Assembly: GCA_018336195.1 (NCBI GenBank)
Contig: JAGXQV010000085.1
Span: 1 to 52,341 of the forward strand
Direction of reading: 5' to 3'
DNA from: Sulfuricella sp.
Lineage (GTDB): Bacteria > Pseudomonadota > Gammaproteobacteria > Burkholderiales > Sulfuricellaceae
DNA length: 52,341 nt
The notes beneath the pieces are model-generated. The model was not told the origin of the DNA. It saw nothing but the letters and a program-made list of their open reading frames with translations, and ran no database searches. The translations under genes were made by a program, and so were the position numbers. Position 1 is the stretch's first letter; the number at the start of each line of letters is the position of its first letter. Shown piece by piece: positions 45,487 to 52,341 of the stretch.

Positions 45487-46634
45487 TCAAGAATCTCCTT
45501 TAACGCCCCGACCACCAAGTCTTGTGCCGCATCGGTCAAACCGTAATAGAGCGGCAAGCTAATCGCCTCGCGATAATATTGCTCGGCAACGGGAAAATCC
45601 CGCGGCTTGAAACCCAATTTCCGATAGTAAGGCTGCAAATGCACCGGAATATAGTGCAAGTTCACGTTGACCCCCCTCGCACGCAGGCCATCGAATACCT
45701 CGCTGTGGCTGCGGTTACCCGGATTGACGCGGATAACGTACAGATGCCACGCTGAAAGCGCCCCCGCCTCCAGAGCCGGCAAGGTGACGGGAACATCTTT
45801 CAGCAATTCGCCATAACGGGCGGACAGATGACGCCGGCGCGCCACGAACTCATCAATACGCAGCATCTGGCTGGCGCCGAGAGCCGCCTGAATATCGCTC
45901 ATTCGGTAATTGAATCCCAACTCAATCTGCTCGTAGTACCACGCACCGTCTGGCGGCCCCATCATTGTGGCAGTGTCACGGGTAATCCCGTGCGAACGCA
46001 GCAGCCTTGCCATTTGCTGCAAATCCTCGCGATTGGTGAGGATCATCCCCCCCTCGCCAGAGGTAATGATCTTGACCGGATGAAAGCTGAATACCGTCAA
46101 ATCGGAATAGGTGCATGCCCCCACCCGACCACCGCGATATTCTCCACCAATGGCATGTGAAGCATCCTCAACCACGGCAAAACCGTATTCGCGTGCCAAT
46201 TCGCCGATCCGCTCCATTGCGCAGGACTGTCCGCCGAAATGGACCGGCACCACCACATCCGGCAGGCGTTTCTGGCGGCGCGCAACGCGCAGTTTATCTT
46301 CAAGCTCAGTTACACTCATGTTGAACGTGAGGGGATCAATATCCACGAAATCAACATCCGCACCGCAATAACGTGCGCAATTGGCGGAAGCGACAAAGGT
46401 ATTGGGGGAGGTCCACAACAACCCGCCTGGCTTGAGGCCAAGGGAAAGACAGGAAAGATGCAGCGCCGCAGTCGCATTGCACGTCGCCACGGCATATTTC
46501 ACGCCACAATAGTCGGCTACGGACTGTTCGAAGCGCTCGATGGCTGGCCCCTGAGTCAGCCAATCAGAATTAAGCACCTCGACAACGGCCCGGATATCGG
46601 CATCATCGACATCTTGCCGGGCGTAAGGAATCAT
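45483..46634 (-). CDS. pseC: PseC-type aminotransferase
   Basis: PseC is a PLP-dependent DegT/DnrJ-family enzyme that aminates C4 of the PseB product. The 383-residue sequence has 'CNATAALHLSCLSLGLKPGG', 'VVEDASHAIGGEYRGGRVGACTYSDLTVFSFHPVKIITSGEGG' region with the PLP Lys in FHPVK, and 'GFNYRMSDIQAALGASQM'. The chosen ATG at 46634 overlaps the stop of a nine-codon ORF that alone has a strong ribosome site (GGAGGAG). The expected partner pseB is not in the window. The family also contains LegC-like enzymes, so substrate is inferred from pseG and pseI. Confidence 0.87.
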   Translation of the reverse strand: MIPYARQDVDDADIRAVVEVLNSDWLTQGPAIERFEQSVADYCGVKYAVATCNATAALHLSCLSLGLKPGGLLWTSPNTFVASANCARYCGADVDFVDIDPLTFNMSVTELEDKLRVARRQKRLPDVVVPVHFGGQSCAMERIGELAREYGFAVVEDASHAIGGEYRGGRVGACTYSDLTVFSFHPVKIITSGEGGMILTNREDLQQMARLLRSHGITRDTATMMGPPDGAWYYEQIELGFNYRMSDIQAALGASQMLRIDEFVARRRHLSARYGELLKDVPVTLPALEAGALSAWHLYVIRVNPGNRSHSEVFDGLRARGVNVNLHYIPVHLQPYYRKLGFKPRDFPVAEQYYREAISLPLYYGLTDAAQDLVVGALKEILE

Positions 46635-46660
46635 GCTGTGCCGATCCAATCGATGTTCAT
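46631..46660 (-). CDS. Nine-codon leader ORF coupled to pseC
   Basis: The mini-ORF MNIDWIGTA lies after GGAGGAG at seven-base spacing and ends TGA overlapping the pseC ATG (ATGA). pseC itself has no ribosome site, so its translation may depend on ribosomes finishing this ORF. An upstream in-frame ATG (46676) would give a 22-codon version but lacks a comparable site. Confidence 0.5.
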   Translation of the reverse strand: MNIDWIGTA

Positions 46661-46672
46661 CGCGACTCCTCC

Positions 46673-46701
46673 GGATGAATTTTCGTGCCGGGAATTCATC
46701 C
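46673..46701 (-). repeat. Inverted repeat in the pse leader
   Basis: A perfect nine-base inverted repeat, GGATGAATT / AATTCATCC, with an 11-base centre, ends immediately before the GGAGGAG ribosome site of the pseC leader ORF. As RNA it would form a hairpin abutting the ribosome site; as DNA it could be a dyad operator downstream of the promoter. Confidence 0.6.
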
Positions 46702-46713
46702 GCGATAACTCAC

Positions 46714-46742
46714 CATCTAGGGTACCCACCCCAACCTGTCAA
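46714..46742 (-). promoter_or_regulatory. Predicted sigma-70 promoter of the nonulosonate operon
   Basis: The minus strand carries TTGACA (46742-46737), a 17-base spacer and TAGATG (46719-46714). The -35 box is perfect, the -10 box is weaker. Transcription would start near 46707, just ahead of the inverted repeat and about 47 bases before the leader ORF. Confidence 0.55.
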
Positions 46743-46904
46743 CAACCGTTTCAGTCACACAATACATCGTTGGCGAGTCAAAAGGATTTGCCCTGGCTGT
46801 AAAAATACGCCTCCATCAAACGACATCGATCAATGGAAGCTCTCTCAAATACTGCGCCCAACCTAATTGACAGCCCAGGCAGGTGAATTTTTCGCGTTGA
46901 TTGT

Positions 46905-47657
46905 CTATTCCTTCGACTTCTTTTTCTTCGCGGACTTGGGTTTCCCTTCAGCTTTTGCGGGCTTCTCCGGGGCTTCCTGGGCGGCCGCTGGCTCTGGGGG
47001 AAAAGACGACACCCCAGTTCCCCTTTGGATCGGCGGTGTCATCAGGCGCTTCTCAATCACCAGAATACTGTCGTAGAAATGCAGGCCGAAGGCCGAGCGG
47101 GTAAAGGGCGTGATCTGGAAGCTTTCCGGATCGCGGCTATGCCAGGCATGAATATCGTCGATGAAGCGCTTGGCGTACTCAATGAAAGTCCAGGGCTGCC
47201 GAAAACCACCGCCCCAATCCTTCCAATACGAGGTATGCAGGTCTTCGCACAGGTAAAGCCCATCCCGTTTCACATGAGGATATAGCTCCTCGAAAGAGAC
47301 GATCTGCTGGGACATGGTATGCCCCCCATCATCCAGGACGATGTCGAATGGGCCGTGTTTGGCCGCCAACTCCTTGAGGAAATTGCGGTCCTCCTGGCTA
47401 CCGATTTCGATGGTGATCTGGTCTTCCTCGAACGCTTTACAGGCTGGGTTGATGTCTACTCCCACGATCTTCGCTTTGGGGCCAAAAAAGTTCTTCCACA
47501 TCTGCATGGAACCGCCATGGAACACCCCAATTTCCAGAAAAGTGATCTCCTGATCGCGGAACGCCGCGAAATGGCGCTCGTACACGTCGAAATAGTGAAA
47601 CCATTTCAACATGAAACGCCCCTGGTTATTCGCAAAATAATCAAACAAATCACTCAT
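46905..47657 (-). CDS. Class I SAM methyltransferase with Lys-rich tail
   Basis: The 250-residue protein has a SAM site 'TFLEIGVFHGGSMQMWKNFF', 'IVGVDINPACKAF' and 'FDIVLDDGGHTMSQQIVSFEELYPHV', resembling CmcI/rhamnosyl O-methyltransferases. The last 30 residues are rich in Pro, Ala and Lys, ending in KKKKSKE. It lies 16 bases downstream of the O-GlcNAc-transferase gene, so methylation of an added sugar is a reasonable but unproven role. ATG start. Confidence 0.83.
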   Translation of the reverse strand: MSDLFDYFANNQGRFMLKWFHYFDVYERHFAAFRDQEITFLEIGVFHGGSMQMWKNFFGPKAKIVGVDINPACKAFEEDQITIEIGSQEDRNFLKELAAKHGPFDIVLDDGGHTMSQQIVSFEELYPHVKRDGLYLCEDLHTSYWKDWGGGFRQPWTFIEYAKRFIDDIHAWHSRDPESFQITPFTRSAFGLHFYDSILVIEKRLMTPPIQRGTGVSSFPPEPAAAQEAPEKPAKAEGKPKSAKKKKSKE

Positions 47658-47673
47658 GGCTACCCCTTAATAT

Positions 47674-50253
47674 TCAAGAATCGGTTGTACTGGATTTTTC
47701 TACTTTTCTGGTTCGCTTCGTCTTTTTTTCCGCCCGCGCGTGTTTCTTGCACCATTCCCCCCATACCCGCCGCAATGCCCTCTCCAAGTCTCGGGTGACC
47801 AGTTCACCATCCATCAAAGGTGAGGCCTGCATGGCCGGGCGCACCTTGCGGCGGATCTCAGCGAGGCGCGGTATATCGTCGGCGAAGCGCTTGGCGATAG
47901 CAAGATATTCGTCCGTGGTCTGTGCGATGAACTCCGTCAATCCAACACTGGTAAGCATGGATACACCCATCCGGTGGATCGGCTTGGGACCAGCCAGAGA
48001 AAGCACCGGCACCCCCATCCACAAGGCATGGGCGGTAACGGTGCCGCCATTGTAGGGGAAGGGATCAAGCACGATATCCACTTCCGCATGGAAGCGGAAA
48101 TATTCGTCAAATGGCTTACGCCCCATCAGGTGCAGACGTTCAAGCGGCACCCCACACGCTTCGCAGTTGCGGCGCACCACCTCGTTCAGCTTTTCGTCAT
48201 CAGCTTTACCACCGGTTGCCACATACAATTCCGCTTCCGGCATTTCTTGGAGCATACGTCCCCACAGTTTGACCACGTTCGGGTTGATCTTGCCAAAGGC
48301 ATTTAGCGAAGCAAAAGTCAGATGGCCTTTTTTAAGAGCCGGCGTCTCGGCCACTTCAAGACCTTCAGCCTCTTTGGGCGCCTTGTAACACCATCCGGAA
48401 ATCAGCCGAAGCAGCTTCTCTGAGTGCAGATGTTCGGTCATGCCTTCCGGGTCCATGCCCTCATCGGTAATACGATAATCGATGGCGGACAACCCCGTGG
48501 TAGTCGGCATACCGATCCACGTCATCTGGATCGGTGCGGGCTTACGGGCAAGCAGGTAAAGCCGGTGACCCGCGGTATGGTTGGAAAGGTCGATGAGAAT
48601 GTCGATCTCATCCATGCGAATCATCTCCATCAACGCGTCATCCGATAAATCCATGGTCCAGCGCCAGTGGTCGGCCATCGGCATCATGCGCTGGGTGATG
48701 GAATCGCCCCCGCGCTGGTTGGCATAGCAGAAAATATCGAAATGCTCGTGGTCGTGATGCGCCAGTATCGGCTCAGAAAAAAAAGCCACCGAATGCTGGC
48801 GAAAATCGCCGGAAATATAGCCGACCCGCAATTTTCGATTGGGGTCGGGATCATTGGCATATCGGAAATCCGGCGCAGGTGCACGCCATTTCGCGAAACG
48901 CTGGTCCCACGACTTGTACGCCTCGGCCACTTGTTCCGGCGTCAACTCGGGATCGTAATTACTACAGAACAGCAGACCGGACATGGCATCCGGACTTTGC
49001 GGTTGCCCTTCCAGAATTTTTCGGTAAATAGCATTGGCGCCGGGAATATCGCCCCGTTTGAGGTGCAGGTCGGCACGGGCGAATTGCAACCCCTCTTCCT
49101 TGTGGGCGATTCTTTCTGCCTTATCCAGCAGGACTTCCGCCTCTTCGAACTCGTCCGTTTCCTTGAGGAACTGATACAGGTTGAGGTAAGGCTGCAACCA
49201 CTTCGGATTCGCCTTGATGGCATTGCGTAACAACTCCTTGGCTTCCTCCATCTGGCCTTTTTCTTTCTTCAGGCCGGCCAGATGCGCCATCGCTTCAGCA
49301 TGTTTGGGAGCACTATCCAGGCAACGCTGGAAACATTCTGCGGCCTTCTCCGGCAAACGCAAGGTGGCGTAGGCCGCCCCCGAGAAAAACCAGGCCGCCT
49401 CGCATTTTTTGTCGATCTCGGTGGCACGGTTCAAATAAAACAGCGATTCGCCAGGATTGCCAAACCCCTGCACCGTAATACCCAAATTGACGCAAGTCGT
49501 GATGTGTTCTGGAAAAAGAGAATAGCTGCGCTTGAAAAATTGCAGCGCAAGGTGAGGCGACCCCCCTTCTTGCGCGCGGATACCCAGACGGCAAAGCTGA
49601 TCAGGATCCTCCGGCAGGGAATCGATCATACCGTTGATCGTCAACAATGCCCCCTGCCAGTCCCCCAGATGGGCGCGGCATACCGAAAAATCGACTTGCA
49701 CTAGCAAATTGTCGGGATCAAGTTTCAGGGCTTTCTGAAACCACCCCGCCGCCTCGCGCATACGTCCGGAATGACGCAGCACTTCCGCTCTAAGCTGACT
49801 CGCATCGACAAGTTCGGGAGCCAGTTCGAATAGCCGCTCCGCCACCGGCAACGCCGAGGAGAATTTTTGCAGGCTATTCAACGCTTGCACTTTATTGACG
49901 AGAGCCGCCAGATCGTCCGGCGCCTTTACCAGGGCTCGGTTTACGTAGATCAGCGCCTGCCTGGCCTTGCCTGATGCCAGACAAGCCGCCGCACGCGCCA
50001 CCAGGAAGCGCGGCTCATCCGGCTGTAAGCGCGCGGCGGTTGCAAAAGCCTGCGCAGCCGCACTGAAATGCCGTGCCACCATGGCACACGCACCTTTGTA
50101 GAAATGAGCATCCGCATCGTCTGACCCAAGGGCCAGACGGGCTTTGACCGCAGCATGGGCCGCCGCCATCTCACGCGAATTAATCAATACCTCGATTTGC
50201 TCATCACTTGCCGGCACAGGCTGGACAAGCGTGGAACCATCGATTTCACTCAT
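47674..50253 (-). CDS. SPINDLY-family TPR O-GlcNAc transferase-like protein
   Basis: The 859-residue protein has about ten tetratricopeptide units (about 25-440). A GT41 (O-GlcNAc transferase, SPINDLY-type) catalytic region follows: 'LRVGYISGDFRQHSVAFFSE', 'IDILIDLSNHTAGHRLYLLARKPAPIQMTWIGMP', 'TFASLNAFGKINPNVVKLW', and 'DPFPYNGGTVTAHALWMGVPVLSLAG', which are UDP-sugar-binding signatures. The C-terminus is Lys/Arg-rich. It would attach a sugar to Ser/Thr of target proteins; flagellin is a plausible substrate. ATG at 50253 overlaps the TPR gene end by eight bases; a GTG five codons upstream is possible. Confidence 0.85.
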   Translation of the reverse strand: MSEIDGSTLVQPVPASDEQIEVLINSREMAAAHAAVKARLALGSDDADAHFYKGACAMVARHFSAAAQAFATAARLQPDEPRFLVARAAACLASGKARQALIYVNRALVKAPDDLAALVNKVQALNSLQKFSSALPVAERLFELAPELVDASQLRAEVLRHSGRMREAAGWFQKALKLDPDNLLVQVDFSVCRAHLGDWQGALLTINGMIDSLPEDPDQLCRLGIRAQEGGSPHLALQFFKRSYSLFPEHITTCVNLGITVQGFGNPGESLFYLNRATEIDKKCEAAWFFSGAAYATLRLPEKAAECFQRCLDSAPKHAEAMAHLAGLKKEKGQMEEAKELLRNAIKANPKWLQPYLNLYQFLKETDEFEEAEVLLDKAERIAHKEEGLQFARADLHLKRGDIPGANAIYRKILEGQPQSPDAMSGLLFCSNYDPELTPEQVAEAYKSWDQRFAKWRAPAPDFRYANDPDPNRKLRVGYISGDFRQHSVAFFSEPILAHHDHEHFDIFCYANQRGGDSITQRMMPMADHWRWTMDLSDDALMEMIRMDEIDILIDLSNHTAGHRLYLLARKPAPIQMTWIGMPTTTGLSAIDYRITDEGMDPEGMTEHLHSEKLLRLISGWCYKAPKEAEGLEVAETPALKKGHLTFASLNAFGKINPNVVKLWGRMLQEMPEAELYVATGGKADDEKLNEVVRRNCEACGVPLERLHLMGRKPFDEYFRFHAEVDIVLDPFPYNGGTVTAHALWMGVPVLSLAGPKPIHRMGVSMLTSVGLTEFIAQTTDEYLAIAKRFADDIPRLAEIRRKVRPAMQASPLMDGELVTRDLERALRRVWGEWCKKHARAEKKTKRTRKVEKSSTTDS

Positions 50254-51046
50254 TTCCTGACAGGACACCCTGAAGACTGGGTTTGAGTTTCAACGCTTTA
50301 TTTATGCAAGCATCAGCCTTTTTTGAGCCTTGGGCGCGCAACAGCAACCCAAAGTTCAACCAAGCCTCGGCATAGTCGTCTTTCAGGTCCACCGCCTTGC
50401 GAAACCAGCTTTCAGCGGCAGTGGCATCCCCCAACGCCTGGTAGGCAAGCGCCAGATTATTCGCCACCTCCGGCGACTGCGGGGTTAACTCTACAGCCGC
50501 CTTGAAAGCGATCAGCGCCTGGGAGTATTGCTCCGCATGCAACGCCAGCACACCCAACTCATAGTGGGCAGGCGCAAGCTTGGGATCCAGCACGCTGGCC
50601 TGGCGGAAATAGCGTTGCGCATCTTTTAACGCGCCCTGCTGCAAACTGGCAAGGCCCATAAAAAAATAATTCGTGGCGTCGTCGGGCTGATAAGTCATGG
50701 CACCTTGAAACTGCACCAACGCCTCCTCGATACGCCCCAAGGAAAGCAGCACACGACCACGCCCCTGCGCCAGGGGCGGCAGGAGATCGGGGGCGTTTTT
50801 GACCCACTCCCAATAAGATAGCGCCTGTTCGCCTCGCCCCTGAGCCGCAGCTACCAACCCACGCAAATACCAGCTATGCGCGTGCCCCGGGACGATCGCA
50901 ACCAAGCGTTCACACAGTTGCTCCGCCTCATCGAAATGCTCTTCCCCGAAAGCCTGCCAAGCAAGTGCAGCCATCTGCTCCGGGCTTGCATCTCGCAATG
51001 AGCTTTTTTCCGGCTTCTTATCCGATTTTGTTTTCGATTTTGCCAT
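50246..51046 (-). CDS. TPR-repeat protein
   Basis: The 266-residue protein has a basic N-terminus (KSKTKSDKKPEKSS) and six or so tetratricopeptide repeats from about residue 30 ('AWQAFGEEHFDEAEQLCERLVAIVPGHAHSWYLRGLVAA', 'PDDATNYFFMGLASLQQGALKDAQRYFRQASVLDP', 'SPEVANNLALAYQALGDATAAESWFRKAVDL'). No catalytic domain is seen; it may be a scaffold for the neighbouring transferase. ATG at 51046 with GGAGAAAG upstream. The stop overlaps the next gene by eight bases. Confidence 0.8.
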   Translation of the reverse strand: MAKSKTKSDKKPEKSSLRDASPEQMAALAWQAFGEEHFDEAEQLCERLVAIVPGHAHSWYLRGLVAAAQGRGEQALSYWEWVKNAPDLLPPLAQGRGRVLLSLGRIEEALVQFQGAMTYQPDDATNYFFMGLASLQQGALKDAQRYFRQASVLDPKLAPAHYELGVLALHAEQYSQALIAFKAAVELTPQSPEVANNLALAYQALGDATAAESWFRKAVDLKDDYAEAWLNFGLLLRAQGSKKADACINKALKLKPSLQGVLSGNE

Positions 51047-51148
51047 TAACACTTTCTCCACCACCCAAGTTGTCATGCGAATGGGCAAACTGCGCACGCC
51101 CATCGTTCCGTCCTGCCGCTCAGCCGCTGCAGATTAGCATGATCCGCC

Positions 51149-51178
51149 AAAAAAAAGCCACCGCAAGGTGGCTTTTTA
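51149..51178 (-). terminator. Rho-independent terminator of the secreted-protein gene
   Basis: A ten-base stem (AAAAGCCACC / GGTGGCTTTT) with a four-base loop has T residues on its 3' side on the minus strand. It lies about 20 bases after the stop codon at 51198. It may also insulate the TPR operon. Confidence 0.85.
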
Positions 51179-51197
51179 AAGGCAAAAATGTGACGAC

Positions 51198-52040
51198 TTA
51201 CCACAACTTCATCATGCCGCCCTTACCGCCGATGGTGCTGCCCGCCTTGTTGGTATCGGTGCGCATCGCGTATGCGGCGTTGCACTTACCGAACGGCGCG
51301 GAGATCGCGGACACCGCCACCGTATTGGTCGCATTGCCGGCAATGGGAATTGTCCATGCCGAGAACGTGGCAAACGACGAAGTCGAGACCGCATTGTAGG
51401 CGTTAAACACGGCCGAATCGATCGACGCGGTATCACTCGCAGACGTACCCGATTTGGTACGCCAAACTACGTTACCCGTTGCAGCCGGCCAACCGGAGGG
51501 CGAAATCGTCAAATTGGTAAACTGCAGATAATCGTCGGTATTGAATTGGGCGCTGAAAGTCATGTTGCACGCCTGGCTGGACGCCGTCACCAACTCGGTA
51601 AAGGAAAGCGACAAAGCGCGCGTATCGCCGCCATAGTAGGTGGAAACGGAGACAGTCCCCATCACAGCCTGGGCGTCGAAGGAACTGAGCACCCCCGTCC
51701 CGCGCCAAACCTGCCCGCCCGCAGTTCCCGAATATGAGCCGATCCAGTTTGCACTGGTTGACACCGACCCTGTATTAGTAGAACTAACTGGCGCCCCCAG
51801 CGCGCCTCCCACAGCGTAGTTCCAGGTGCTGATGGTGCTCGACTGCAATACATCCAGCATGATGACGGTATCCGTCGCCTGGTTACCCGAAGGCAGGAAC
51901 GCCGCATAGTCGACCCGCGTGCCGCTAACTTTGTAATAGATGGATGACTTGCCGAACGAATGCAAATCTGCGCTCACACCCATGGACGCAGCCATCAAGC
52001 CCAAGCCGATACCCGCCTTGATTGCCGTATGTTTGATCAT
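51198..52040 (-). CDS. Secreted protein of unknown function, sigma-28 controlled
   Basis: The 280-residue precursor has a signal peptide (basic start MIKH, hydrophobic 'AGIGLGLMAASMGVSA', cleavage likely after Ala24). The mature part is rich in Ser, Thr, Gly and Ala, mostly beta-type, with two Cys ('SQACNMTF' and 'FGKCNAAY') that could form a disulphide. The C-terminus ends 'STIGGKGGMMKLW'. No domain is recognised, no lipobox or sorting tail is seen. AAAGGAG precedes the ATG. It is a single-gene unit between a near-perfect FliA promoter and a terminator, implying co-expression with the filament genes. Confidence 0.75.
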   Translation of the reverse strand: MIKHTAIKAGIGLGLMAASMGVSADLHSFGKSSIYYKVSGTRVDYAAFLPSGNQATDTVIMLDVLQSSTISTWNYAVGGALGAPVSSTNTGSVSTSANWIGSYSGTAGGQVWRGTGVLSSFDAQAVMGTVSVSTYYGGDTRALSLSFTELVTASSQACNMTFSAQFNTDDYLQFTNLTISPSGWPAATGNVVWRTKSGTSASDTASIDSAVFNAYNAVSTSSFATFSAWTIPIAGNATNTVAVSAISAPFGKCNAAYAMRTDTNKAGSTIGGKGGMMKLW

Positions 52041-52341
52041 GATGATCTCCTTTGAAAATTAAACATGTACGAGGAATAGAACAATTAAGTTCTAGCCGAA
52101 AACCACACTTCCGCCCCCAGCACCCACTAATTTATGGAATGCCCTTGCAACATGATATCGGCCCTAGCGTTTGAAACTTTAGCATAATTACTAGAAAGGT
52201 TGTCGTTCTTTTATGCATTTCACATGAAACAGATCACATGAAGCCGGAATCCCGTGAAGCTCTTGTAAAGAGCCATGCCACGACACCACGAATCCCGAAT
52301 AAAATCGCTTTCCAGAGTATGCTGAAGCATTCTAATGCATG
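52041..52341. other. Upstream region of the secreted-protein gene, right window edge
   Basis: No gene is seen in these 300 bases. It holds the sigma-28 promoter (52055-relative details are given separately), a 15-base hairpin GCTCTT-GTA-AAGAGC at 52259-52273, and a CRP-like half-palindrome TGTGATCTGTTTCATG (minus strand, 52223-52238), centred about 80 bases upstream of the predicted transcription start. Confidence 0.4.
52155..52181 (-). promoter_or_regulatory. Sigma-28 (FliA) promoter of the secreted-protein gene
   Basis: The minus strand reads TAAAGTTT (52181-52174), 11 bases, then GCCGATAT (52162-52155). It matches the FliA consensus TAAAGTTT-N11-GCCGATAA at 15 of 16 positions with exact spacing. 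The leader would be about 108 bases. Confidence 0.9.

Noticed and set aside
51047..51148. Sigma-54 promoter before the TPR operon
   Set aside because: GG and GC dinucleotides are present but their spacing (14) differs from the required 12.

Overview
The window comes from the chromosome of a flagellated Gram-negative bacterium, most likely a betaproteobacterium of the Nitrosomonadales type (Sulfuricella- or Gallionella-like). This is inferred from gene order: rpsB-tsf-pyrH-frr-uppS-cdsA-dxr-rseP-bamA-skp-lpxD-fabZ-lpxA-lpxB-rnhB diverges from map-glnD, and a flagellar block of fliC-flaG-fliD-fliS-fliT-fliK type is present. Most of the sequence is moderately GC-rich with dense, often overlapping genes. 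No rRNA, tRNA or CRISPR array was seen.

Layout. 1-146: the edge of an IS5-like insertion sequence. 195-2279: a Fur-controlled feoAB ferrous-iron operon. 2268-8089 (minus strand): a SpoU RNA methylase, a GYF2/pentapeptide-repeat membrane protein, an HDOD regulator, a membrane-anchored methyltransferase, and the flagellar stator genes motAB. 8186-22620 (minus strand): the conserved block for translation factors, isoprenoid and phospholipid precursors, outer-membrane assembly and lipid A, mostly with overlapping or few-base junctions. 22849-26208 (plus strand): map and glnD.

26205-33469 (minus strand) is a flagellar filament and export-accessory cluster: fliC with a consensus sigma-28 promoter, flaG, fliD, fliS, fliT, a small unknown ORF, a DUF2802 gene, fliK and a stand-alone FlhB C-terminal-domain gene. 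Just upstream of fliC lies a TPR protein with a glycosyltransferase-like C-terminus, a candidate FlmG-type flagellin glycosyltransferase. 36506-46660 (minus strand) is a nonulosonic (probably pseudaminic) acid operon: pseC, a pseF/spsF-like gene, a Pse-associated methylase, pseG, a second methyltransferase, an ATP-grasp enzyme, a HAD phosphatase, a complete MntA-HepT toxin-antitoxin pair, pseI, and an AT-rich radical-SAM gene. pseB, pseH and a Maf transferase are not in the window. 46905-51046 (minus strand) is a TPR / SPINDLY-type O-GlcNAc transferase / methyltransferase operon. 51198-52040 is an unrecognised secreted protein preceded by a near-perfect sigma-28 (FliA) promoter.

Taken together, the right half looks like one programme that builds the flagellar filament and decorates it (or another surface protein) with sugars. 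pseI, pseC, pseF and pseG make the sugar, the methylases and radical-SAM enzyme may modify it, and two TPR-linked glycosyltransferases may attach it. The points most worth follow-up are the sigma-28-driven secreted protein, the toxin-antitoxin module fused into the sugar operon by start/stop overlaps, the TPR-glycosyltransferase beside fliC, and the leader structure with a nine-codon ORF in front of pseC.
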